A stretch of DNA of 6,915 bases. It comes from Actinomycetota bacterium (lineage in GTDB: Bacteria; Actinomycetota; Acidimicrobiia; IMCC26256; BP-133). The stretch is from contig JAUZEX010000360.1 in assembly GCA_030838815.1 (NCBI GenBank), positions 1 to 6,915 of the forward strand, given 5' to 3'. Both the position numbers and the translations under genes were made by a program. Position 1 is the first letter of the stretch. Each line of letters starts with the position of its first letter. The notes beneath the pieces were generated by a model. That model made no database searches. It worked only from the letters and a program-made list of their open reading frames with translations, and was not told the origin of the DNA. This document shows positions 1 through 5,939 of the stretch, one piece after another.

Positions 1-168
1 CGGCGCTTCCTGGTGGAGTTCATGGGCGCCGACCACCTCATCATCGGTGACAACTACGGGGGCTGGGACGCCCTCAACGGGTTCACGCTGCTCGACGAGC
101 TGGACCTGAGCGATGAGGACCGCCGGAAGATCGAGGGCGAGAACGCCCGCCGGATCTTCCACCTCTGA
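1..168 (+). CDS. Amidohydrolase family 2 (ACMSD-like) protein, C-terminal fragment
   Basis: Frame 1 is open from the window edge to a TGA at 166-168 and gives the last 55 residues of a protein whose start lies upstream. The tail resembles the end of amidohydrolase-2 (ACMSD/LigY/gamma-resorcylate decarboxylase-like) TIM barrels: a helix end, GADHLIIG leading out of the last beta strand, then LSDEDRRKI and the hallmark ENARRIF close to the C-terminus. Family members are metal-dependent decarboxylases or hydrolases, often acting on ring-cleavage products or aromatic acids. This fits the oxygenase, FAH and cupin genes downstream. One oddity is that the usual G(S/T)DYP motif reads GDNYG at fragment residues 16-20 (nt 46-60), with Asn where the conserved Asp is expected. 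Only 8 bases separate it from the next gene, so it is probably co-transcribed. Family assignment is good; the precise reaction cannot be told from this fragment. Confidence 0.8.
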   Translation, partial: RRFLVEFMGADHLIIGDNYGGWDALNGFTLLDELDLSDEDRRKIEGENARRIFHL

Positions 169-176
169 GCGAACCG

Positions 177-998
177 ATGACGTCGTCAGCCTCGTTCCAG
201 CCCTGGTCACTGGCGGGCCGCGTCGCGCTCGTCACCGGGGCGGCGAGCGGAATCGGTCGGGGATCAGCCGACCTGCTCGCCTGGGCCGGCGCCGACGTCG
301 TGCTGGTCGACGTCGACGAGACGGGGTTGAAGGAGACGGCCGCCGACCTCGCCGGGCACGGTGGACGGACGGCGGAGGTGGCGGCCGACGTCCGGTCGCG
401 GGAACAGGTCGATGCCGCGGTGCGGCGGGCGGTCGACGAGTTCGGGCGGCTCGATGTCGTGGCCAACGTCGCCGGCATCACGCTGCCGGCCATGCGGGGC
501 CGCATCGTCGACACCACCGAAGACGACCTCGACGCCCTGATCGCCGTCAACGTCAAAGGCGTTTTCTGGGGCATGCAGGCCGCCATGCGGGTGATGGAAG
601 GCAACGGACGGGGAGGATCGATCGTCAACATCACCTCGACGGCGATCGACACCCCGCTGCCGGGCATTGGCGTCTACGCCATGACCAAGGCGGCCATCGT
701 CATGCTCACCCGGACGGGCGCCTGTGAAGGAGGCCCGGCCGGGATCCGGGTGAACGCGGTGGCACCCGGGTTCGTCCCCACGTCGATGACGGCCGGTCAT
801 GCCCGGCAGCCCGACGGCACGATCGACGAAGAGGAGATGGAGGCGGTCAACGTCGAGATGGCCCGGTTGTCGCCGCTGGCCCGGGTCGGTACGGTCGACG
901 ACGTCGCGCAGTGCGTCCTCTACCTGGCGTCGGACGCCGCCCGCTTCATGACCGGACAGATTCTCCGCCCCAACGGCGGCGTGTCGATGCCCTGGTGA
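177..998 (+). CDS. SDR family NAD(P)-dependent oxidoreductase
   Basis: This 273-residue classical short-chain dehydrogenase/reductase has a single Rossmann domain. The cofactor glycine motif TGAASGIG is at residues 20-27. Asp45 ends the second beta strand (VLVDVD), which favours NAD(H) over NADP(H). NVAG at 97-100 is a variant of NNAG. The catalytic set is Asn125, Ser154, Tyr167 and Lys171 (YAMTK), with the normal 13-residue Ser-Tyr spacing. The C-terminus has the usual cofactor-side NGG motif, followed by SMPW. The region around residues 205-232 is an acidic substrate-loop insertion. It probably oxidises a hydroxyl group in the pathway, for example a cis-dihydrodiol made by the Rieske oxygenase or a side-chain alcohol, but SDR substrates cannot be read from sequence. 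The ATG at 177 follows the previous stop by 8 bases with only a weak ribosome site. The stop overlaps the next start (GTGA, 995-998). Confidence 0.93.
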   Translation: MTSSASFQPWSLAGRVALVTGAASGIGRGSADLLAWAGADVVLVDVDETGLKETAADLAGHGGRTAEVAADVRSREQVDAAVRRAVDEFGRLDVVANVAGITLPAMRGRIVDTTEDDLDALIAVNVKGVFWGMQAAMRVMEGNGRGGSIVNITSTAIDTPLPGIGVYAMTKAAIVMLTRTGACEGGPAGIRVNAVAPGFVPTSMTAGHARQPDGTIDEEEMEAVNVEMARLSPLARVGTVDDVAQCVLYLASDAARFMTGQILRPNGGVSMPW

Positions 999-2545
999 CG
1001 TCGATGCTGCGCCGACCTCCCCTCCATTACCCCGACATCCCGCTCCACGGCCTGCTCGATCGGGCCGCCGACCGGGATCCGGAAGCTGCGGCCCTGTTCT
1101 TCGGGGACGAGACGTTCACCTACCGGGAGCTCGACGGGCTCACCAACGCCCTCGCCAACGGGCTGCTCGAACAGGGTATCGGGCCGGGTGACCGCGTCGC
1201 CGTCGCGGTGACGAACCGGCCCGAGTGGATCATCGCCGCCTACGGGATCAGCCGGACCGGCGCTTCCGTGGTGATGCCGAATCCTCTGTGGAAAGAGCTC
1301 GAGTTCCGCCACGCCTTGGAGCTGACCAGGCCCCGGGCCGTGATCGCCGACGCCGAGATGGCCCCGACGCTGGCGGCGGCGGGCGCCCCGCCCTTCCGGA
1401 TCTGCGTCGACCCCGATGGTCCGGCCGGATGGTCATCGTTCTGGGATCTGGTCTACGGCTCGTCCGGTCAGCGCCCCCCGCGGCTGTCGTCGAGGCTGGC
1501 CGAGACCGAGGCCGCCCTGCCCTTCAGTTCCGGGACGACGGGGCTCCCCAAGGCGGTGCGGCACTCTCACCGTTCGATCATCGCCGCCATCATCAAGACG
1601 AAGGCGGCCCTGAACATCGGCTCGGCCGACCGGCTGCAGGTCTTCCTCCCGCTCTTCCACATCTACGGCATTCTCATCGTGGGTATGGCGCTCGACGCCG
1701 GCGCTCCGATGCGGCTCTTCCGGCGCTTCGATCTCGACACCATGCTGCGCAACATCGAGGACGAACGGGTCACGATCGGCTTCGGTGCCGCCCCCATCGC
1801 CGTAGCCATGGCCAACCACCCGAACCTCGAGAAGTACGACCTGTCTTCCATCCGCTACTTCAGCTGGGGCGCCACTCCGATCTCGCCCAGCGTTGCCGAG
1901 AAGGTCACCCAGCGGTCGGGCGTCCGGTGGGTGCCGGCCTATGGCACGACCGAAGTTCCGGGCATGCACTGCAACCCGGTCGACCGGCCCGACCGCTGCC
2001 GACTCGACACGCCCGGCCTGCCGGACTCCGACACGGAGATCGACGTCGTCTCGCTCGACGACGGGCGACCGGTCCCGCCCGGTGAGCAGGGCGAGATCGT
2101 CGTCCGGGGCCCTGACACCATGCTCGGCTATCTGCCGGAGGAGGCCAACGCCGACGCCTTCCTGCCCGGCGGCTGGTTCCGGACGGGGGACGTCGGCTGG
2201 GTCGAACCCGACGGCTGGATCCATCTCACCGACCGGGCCAAGGAGATGCTCAAGGTGTCGGCCTTCCAGGTGGCGCCGGTGGAGTTGGAGAACGTGCTGC
2301 GCAGCCACCCGGGCGTGGCCGACTGTGCGGTCTACGGCATTCCTGACGAGCGGGCGGGTGAGGTTCCCAAGGCGGCGGTGGTCGTCCGTCCCGAGGTTGC
2401 CGTCACCGCTGACGAGCTGATCGGGTGGGTGGCGGAGCGGCTGGCAACCTACAAGCACCTCCGCTACGTCGAGTTCGTCTCCGAGATTCCCCGTACCCCA
2501 TCCGGCAAGGTCCTCCGCCGGATCCTCAAGGAACGCGAGGGGTAA
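995..2545 (+). CDS. Acyl-CoA synthetase / 4-coumarate-CoA ligase-like AMP-binding protein
   Basis: This is a 516-residue ANL-superfamily adenylating enzyme, normal length for a 4CL-like or medium-chain acyl-CoA ligase. It would convert a carboxylic acid, ATP and CoA to an acyl-CoA through an acyl-adenylate. Visible motifs, numbered from the GTG at 995, are: the phosphate loop SSGTTGLPK at 178-186; LFHIYGI for the acyl pocket; YGTTE at 316-320; GWFRTGD ending in Asp399, which binds the ribose; the hinge DRAKEMLKV from 413; FQVAPVELE; and the C-terminal PSGK with catalytic Lys505. The reading frame stays open upstream to 911, but that part lies over the SDR gene and has no family resemblance. 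The GTG at 995 gives a 4-base overlap with the SDR stop. An ATG at 1004, preceded by GGTGA, is an equally credible start (513 residues). The likely substrate is an aromatic or alicyclic acid, by context only. Confidence 0.93.
   Translation: MTSMLRRPPLHYPDIPLHGLLDRAADRDPEAAALFFGDETFTYRELDGLTNALANGLLEQGIGPGDRVAVAVTNRPEWIIAAYGISRTGASVVMPNPLWKELEFRHALELTRPRAVIADAEMAPTLAAAGAPPFRICVDPDGPAGWSSFWDLVYGSSGQRPPRLSSRLAETEAALPFSSGTTGLPKAVRHSHRSIIAAIIKTKAALNIGSADRLQVFLPLFHIYGILIVGMALDAGAPMRLFRRFDLDTMLRNIEDERVTIGFGAAPIAVAMANHPNLEKYDLSSIRYFSWGATPISPSVAEKVTQRSGVRWVPAYGTTEVPGMHCNPVDRPDRCRLDTPGLPDSDTEIDVVSLDDGRPVPPGEQGEIVVRGPDTMLGYLPEEANADAFLPGGWFRTGDVGWVEPDGWIHLTDRAKEMLKVSAFQVAPVELENVLRSHPGVADCAVYGIPDERAGEVPKAAVVVRPEVAVTADELIGWVAERLATYKHLRYVEFVSEIPRTPSGKVLRRILKEREG
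2537..2543 (+). promoter_or_regulatory. Ribosome binding site for the FAH-family gene
   Basis: GAGGGGT lies 7 bases before the ATG at 2551 and spans the last codons and stop of the ligase gene. It supports 2551 as the start rather than in-frame positions further upstream, which would run inside the ligase coding sequence. Confidence 0.7.
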
Positions 2546-2550
2546 CCGGT

Positions 2551-3408
2551 ATGCGCGTCGCCAATCTGAACGGTCGGCTGGTCCTCGTGGAGGCGGAGGT
2601 CGCCTTCGACGTCGCCACCTGGAGCAACGGGCGGTTCGGGCCCGACCCGCAAGGGGTGTTCGCCCACTGGGACGAGTTCCGGCGCTGGGCGGGGACCGCC
2701 AGCGAAGGGAGCGGTCCCGGCGTCAAGATCGTCGACGACGACCTCGGTGCGCCGGTGCCTCGACCGGCCCAGGTCTTCGCCATCGCCTTGAACTACCGTC
2801 AACACGCCGACGAGTTGGGGTACGGGCTGCCGGCGTCCCCGGCCACGTTCACAAAGTTCCCGGCCTGCATCGCCCCTCCGAACGGCGCCCTCGAGCTGCC
2901 CAGCGGCATGGTCGACTGGGAGGTGGAGGTCGTCGCGGTCATCGGCCGGCACGCCCACCACGTCCCAGCCGCCGATGCCTGGTCGTACATCGCGGGGTTG
3001 ACCGTGGGGCAGGACCTCTCGGAGCGCGAGGTGCAGTTCCGTCCGCCGCTGCCGCAGTTCTCCCTCGCCAAGTCCTTCCCGGGGTTCGGCCCCATCGGCC
3101 CCGTCCTCGTCACCCCGGACGAGTTCCACGACCCCGACGATCTCGAGCTGAGCTGCACGCTCAACGGCGAAACGGTCCAGCGGTCCCGCACGTCGGATCT
3201 GATCTTCCCCATCCCCGTCCTCGTCGAGGCCCTGTCGGGGATCGTCCCGCTCCTGCCCGGCGATCTCATCTTCACCGGGACCCCGTCCGGGGTCGGTTCG
3301 GGTCGGAAGCCTCCCCGGTACCTGGTCAGCGGCGACGTGCTCGTCAGCGCGGTCGAAGGGATCGGCACCATGTCGCAGGTGGCCATCGAAACCAGAAAGG
3401 ACGGATGA
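2551..3408 (+). CDS. Fumarylacetoacetate hydrolase (FAH) family protein
   Basis: This 285-residue protein has a small N-terminal domain (about residues 1-65) followed by the FAH catalytic fold. The set expected of FAHD1/YcgM-type enzymes is present. There is a His85/Glu88 pair in NYRQHADELG. The metal ligands are Glu124 and Glu126 (DWEVEV) and Asp155 (GQDLSERE), 29 residues after Glu126. A lysine follows in LAKSFPGFGPIGP (Lys174). FTGTPSGVG and an EGIG motif stand near the C-terminus. Family members are Mg/Mn-dependent enzymes that hydrolyse, decarboxylate or isomerise 2,4-diketo acids, such as acylpyruvates and 2-hydroxyhepta-2,4-diene-1,7-dioates, arising from aromatic ring cleavage. The ATG at 2551 has a good ribosome site and begins 5 bases after the ligase stop. 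The end overlaps the cupin start as ATGA, so the two are probably translationally coupled. The catalytic site looks intact; the substrate is unknown. Confidence 0.93.
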   Translation: MRVANLNGRLVLVEAEVAFDVATWSNGRFGPDPQGVFAHWDEFRRWAGTASEGSGPGVKIVDDDLGAPVPRPAQVFAIALNYRQHADELGYGLPASPATFTKFPACIAPPNGALELPSGMVDWEVEVVAVIGRHAHHVPAADAWSYIAGLTVGQDLSEREVQFRPPLPQFSLAKSFPGFGPIGPVLVTPDEFHDPDDLELSCTLNGETVQRSRTSDLIFPIPVLVEALSGIVPLLPGDLIFTGTPSGVGSGRKPPRYLVSGDVLVSAVEGIGTMSQVAIETRKDG

Positions 3409-3875
3409 ACGTGAGCGTGATCTCGTCGGCCGATGTCCGGGAGCTGATGAAGTCGGAGCCGGATCTGGCGGTCGAAGGCGTGTTCGACTACTGGTGGCTC
3501 TTTGACCGCGAAGACCTCACCGCCGCGCTGTTCTCCCTGACCGGGCAGTTGCCGGCCCACAAGCACTCGAAGGGGGAGCACCTGGGCTTCATCATCGGGG
3601 GCGTCGGCTACTGCGTGGCCGGCGAGGAGTACTTCGAGCTGAAGACCGACACGTGGATGCGGATTCCCCAGGGCGCGGCGCACAACTTCTACGTCCCCGA
3701 GGGTGGCCAGATCATCGGCATCGAGATGACCGCCCCCCGTTGCCTCTACGAGGACATCGAGTGGCTCATCCAGGGCCCCGAGTTCGAGATGATCGAGGCG
3801 ATCCGCCGGGAGCACAACGCCGACGCCATCGCCGCCAAGACGATCCCCCGCGACCTTCCGCTGCCGGGCCAATAG
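3405..3875 (+). CDS. Single-domain cupin protein, putative metalloenzyme
   Basis: This 156-residue protein has one cupin barrel. Cupin motif 1 is GQLPAHKHSKGE followed by a glycine-rich turn, with His52, His54 and Glu58. Motif 2 contains IPQGAAHNF with His93. The complete 3-His/1-Glu metal site is therefore present, so an enzyme is more likely than a purely structural protein. It has no signal peptide or membrane segment and should be cytoplasmic. It is about half the length of two-domain gentisate or homogentisate-type dioxygenases. Small cupins can be dioxygenases, isomerases, decarboxylases or sensors. Its position between an FAH enzyme, with a 4-base ATGA overlap, and a ring-hydroxylating oxygenase makes a step in ring cleavage or isomerisation plausible, but this is inference. 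The ATG at 3405 is preceded by AAAGGA with short spacing; a GTG at 3411 would give a product two residues shorter. Confidence 0.88.
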   Translation: MNVSVISSADVRELMKSEPDLAVEGVFDYWWLFDREDLTAALFSLTGQLPAHKHSKGEHLGFIIGGVGYCVAGEEYFELKTDTWMRIPQGAAHNFYVPEGGQIIGIEMTAPRCLYEDIEWLIQGPEFEMIEAIRREHNADAIAAKTIPRDLPLPGQ

Positions 3876-3887
3876 AAAGAACTGATC

Positions 3888-3894
3888 AGGGGGT
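3888..3894 (+). promoter_or_regulatory. Ribosome binding site for the oxygenase beta subunit gene
   Basis: AGGGGGT ends 6 bases before the GTG at 3901. It is the only strong purine tract in the 25-base gap after the cupin stop and decides for GTG 3901 over the in-frame GTG codons at 3913 and 3925. Confidence 0.7.
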
Positions 3895-3900
3895 AACTCG

Positions 3901-4464
3901 GTGGAAATTGACGTGGACACTGTCGTGAGCGAGCCAGTCAAGTTCGGTGAACCGCCCCACGCCGCGGTGATGGAGTTCCTGGAGCTCGAAGCCGAACTCC
4001 TCGACGGCGCGCGGTTCAAGGAGTGGCTCGATCTCCTGGCCCGGGACATTTCGTACCGCATGCCGGTCCGGACGGATCGCGGGGACGGGATGGGCCTGCC
4101 CCTCAGCGAAGAGGAGGCCGGTTTCAGCGGTTCGGGATTCTTCGACGAGGACTGGGGCAGCCTCGACCTGCGCATCCGGCGGTCGACCGACAGCCGTTTC
4201 AACTGGGCCGAACAGCCCCGGTCGCGCACCCGGCGCTTCGTGACCAACGTGCGGGTGCAGCGGTTGCCGGCCGGCGAGCTGCGGGCTACGAGCAACCTGC
4301 TCCTCGTCCGCAGCCGGTGGCGGGATCCGGGGCTGGACCTGATCTCGGCCCAGCGGAACGACCGCCTCCGGACGACAGCGGAGGGTGGGCTCCTGCTGGC
4401 CGACCGGGAGATTCTCGTCGACCAGACGAACCTCGCGGCCACCGATCTGGCGATCTTCTTGTGA
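3901..4464 (+). CDS. Aromatic-ring-hydroxylating dioxygenase, beta subunit
   Basis: This 187-residue protein has the NTF2/SnoaL-like fold of small (beta) subunits of Rieske non-heme-iron oxygenases. The diagnostic N-terminal helix and strand are at residues 26-57, where FLELEAELLDGARF and EWLDLLARDISYRMPVR match the family pattern. RSRTRRFVTNVRV begins at residue 107. The C-terminus has a strand ending in DQTNLAATDLAIFL, also typical. Beta subunits are non-catalytic and hold the alpha3beta3 hexamer together, sometimes influencing substrate choice. The gene starts with GTG 25 bases after the cupin stop. It lies 27 bases upstream of the alpha gene, the reverse of the commoner alpha-beta order. 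No truncation is apparent and the length is normal. Confidence 0.9.
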   Translation: MEIDVDTVVSEPVKFGEPPHAAVMEFLELEAELLDGARFKEWLDLLARDISYRMPVRTDRGDGMGLPLSEEEAGFSGSGFFDEDWGSLDLRIRRSTDSRFNWAEQPRSRTRRFVTNVRVQRLPAGELRATSNLLLVRSRWRDPGLDLISAQRNDRLRTTAEGGLLLADREILVDQTNLAATDLAIFL

Positions 4465-4478
4465 CTCGCCCGCTTCTC

Positions 4479-4485
4479 GAGGAGG
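4479..4485 (+). promoter_or_regulatory. Strong ribosome binding site for the oxygenase alpha subunit gene
   Basis: GAGGAGG sits 6 bases before the GTG at 4492, a near-perfect Shine-Dalgarno match and the strongest in the window. It fixes the alpha start and suggests efficient independent initiation of the catalytic subunit despite its GTG codon. Confidence 0.8.
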
Positions 4486-4491
4486 ACTGCC

Positions 4492-5853
4492 GTGACCATT
4501 GAGGCTCTGTCCGGCTCGTTGCTCGCCGACGGTACCGACCTCAGGGAACTGGTGGACGTCGAGCGCCGCGCCCTGAGCGGCCGCGTCTTCAGCGATCAGG
4601 AGATCTTCGATCTCGAACGGGAGCGGATCTTCGGCCGGACGTGGGTGTTCCTCGGCCTCGAGTCGGAGATTTCCGAGCCGGGCGACTTCGTGACCCGGAC
4701 GCTCGGGACCGACGCCGTCATCGTGGCCCGGGATCATTCCGGAGCGGTGAACGTCCTGCTGAACGTTTGCGCCCACCGCGCCGCGCAGGTCTGCATGGTC
4801 GACGGTGGCAAAGCCGACACCTTCCGGTGCCCGTACCACGGTTGGGTCTACGACCCCGCCGGTAGGCTGGTGGCCATCCCGGCCGAGCGGGAGTTCCTCG
4901 GGGATACGGGGGACAAGTCCGAGTTCCGGCTCCAGCGGGCCCGGGTGGCGACCTATGGCGGCCTCATCTTCGCCACGTGGGACGAGACCCTGCCGTCCTT
5001 CGAGGACTACATCGGCGATTTCAAGTGGTATCTCGACGTCGCCTTCGGCTCGCTGGACAAGCCATTGGTCGTGGCCGGCCCGCCCCAGCGGTTCGTCACC
5101 AAGGCCAACTGGAAGCTCGCCTCCGACAATTTCGCCGGCGACGGTTACCACGCCATGACGCTCCATGCCAGTATGGGCGATATCGGGGTCGCCCCCGGCG
5201 GCTTCCTGGACAAGATCGCCGGGTTCGCCTTTTCGGCCGCCATGCCCGAGACCGGCCACAGCATCACCTGCGTCGACCTCACCGCGTTCGTGCCGATGTT
5301 CGGTGCGCTCGAACTGGCTGTTCCCTGGATCCCGCCGGATGCCCGACCTCAGCTCGAGCGGAACCTGCTCCCGGAACAGATGCGCTTGCTGAATAACGGC
5401 GTGTTCCCGGGTATCGGCATGTTGTTCCCGAACTTCGTCTGGCTCGGGTTGGTCCGCTTCCCGGGCACACCGGCGGCCGGGTTCACCGTGCGGACCTTCA
5501 TGCCCGTGGCTCCGGACCGGACGGAGGTCTGGTCGTGGGCGCTCGTCCACCCGGACCTCAGCGACGAGGAGAAGCGCCAGTCGGCCCAGATGCATACACT
5601 GACTTTCGGGGCGAGCGGTATCTTCGAGCAGGACGACCTGGCGGCCTGGGCCCGTATCCAGACGTCCGTCAGTGGGGGACAGGGCCGGCGGCAGTACCTG
5701 CGGTACCCGTCCAGCCGGCCGCCGAGCCGGAGCGGCGTCCTGCCGGACGGGGACTGGCCCGGTCCGGGGGACATCTGGGGTGGCTTCTCGACCGACGATT
5801 CGATCTGGTACTGGCATATGAAGTGGCTCGAGTTGATGACTGCAGCTGGTTAG
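4492..5853 (+). CDS. Rieske aromatic-ring-hydroxylating dioxygenase, alpha (catalytic) subunit
   Basis: This 453-residue large subunit has normal length and two domains. The N-terminal Rieske [2Fe-2S] domain (about residues 50-160) has Cys93-X-His95, 17 residues, then Cys113-X2-His116, followed by GW. The C-terminal catalytic domain has NWKLASDNFAGDGYH. There Asp217 is the expected bridge to the neighbouring Rieske centre, and His220 and His225 ligate the mononuclear iron. The third ligand is Asp381 or Asp382 in FEQDD, aligned by motif with the naphthalene/biphenyl dioxygenase ligand. All redox and iron residues are therefore present. The enzyme would add O2 to an aromatic ring (cis-dihydrodiol) or mono-oxygenate its substrate, using electrons from a ferredoxin and reductase that are not encoded here. 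The beta partner is directly upstream. Substrate specificity cannot be assigned by eye. Confidence 0.95.
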   Translation: MTIEALSGSLLADGTDLRELVDVERRALSGRVFSDQEIFDLERERIFGRTWVFLGLESEISEPGDFVTRTLGTDAVIVARDHSGAVNVLLNVCAHRAAQVCMVDGGKADTFRCPYHGWVYDPAGRLVAIPAEREFLGDTGDKSEFRLQRARVATYGGLIFATWDETLPSFEDYIGDFKWYLDVAFGSLDKPLVVAGPPQRFVTKANWKLASDNFAGDGYHAMTLHASMGDIGVAPGGFLDKIAGFAFSAAMPETGHSITCVDLTAFVPMFGALELAVPWIPPDARPQLERNLLPEQMRLLNNGVFPGIGMLFPNFVWLGLVRFPGTPAAGFTVRTFMPVAPDRTEVWSWALVHPDLSDEEKRQSAQMHTLTFGASGIFEQDDLAAWARIQTSVSGGQGRRQYLRYPSSRPPSRSGVLPDGDWPGPGDIWGGFSTDDSIWYWHMKWLELMTAAG

Positions 5854-5859
5854 GGGGGA
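5853..5859 (+). promoter_or_regulatory. Ribosome binding site fixing the TTG start of the lipoprotein gene
   Basis: GGGGGGA begins at the last base of the alpha stop codon and ends 5 bases before the TTG at 5865. No ATG or GTG lies in frame before or within the signal peptide, so this site is the main reason for calling TTG as the start. Confidence 0.6.
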
Positions 5860-5864
5860 TTGAG

Positions 5865-5939
5865 TTGCGGCTGAGAACGGGCGGGGCCCGGGTCCGGATC
5901 GCGCTGGTCGCCGCGCTGTGCTTCGCCGGCTCGGCCTGT
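5865..5939 (+). other. Lipoprotein signal peptide with Cys25
   Basis: The n-region has several Arg residues, the h-region is about 13 hydrophobic residues, and the site reads GSA before Cys25, followed by Gly. Position -3 is Gly rather than the canonical Leu, so processing by signal peptidase II is likely but not certain. Confidence 0.65.

Noticed and set aside
911..994. Upstream extension of the CoA ligase to an in-frame ATG at 911.
   Set aside because: It would overlap the SDR gene by 88 bases and add an Arg/Pro-rich peptide unlike any ligase N-terminus. Family similarity begins after 1004.
1225..2085. A 286-codon + strand frame inside the ligase gene.
   Set aside because: It is an out-of-frame shadow with Arg/Ala/Gly/His-rich translation and no ribosome site, entirely contained in a gene with clear motifs.
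1433..2458. A 341-codon open frame on the minus strand inside the CoA ligase gene.
   Set aside because: The ligase on + has all its catalytic motifs through this region. The antisense product is Arg/Asp/Val/Gly-rich without domain signatures.
2425..2550. Upstream extension of the FAH gene to 2425.
   Set aside because: It would lie inside the ligase C-terminal domain, including its catalytic lysine region. The ATG at 2551 has a good ribosome site and a normal N-terminus.
3876..3900. The gap between cupin and beta genes as a possible promoter or terminator.
   Set aside because: It is only 25 bases, holds a ribosome site, and shows no hairpin with T-run or convincing -10/-35 pair.
2799..4499. 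A 566-codon open frame on the minus strand across FAH, cupin and beta genes.
   Set aside because: It spans three well-supported + genes and both gene junctions, and its composition (Arg/Ser/Pro-rich) is typical of antisense in GC-rich DNA. No motif was recognised.
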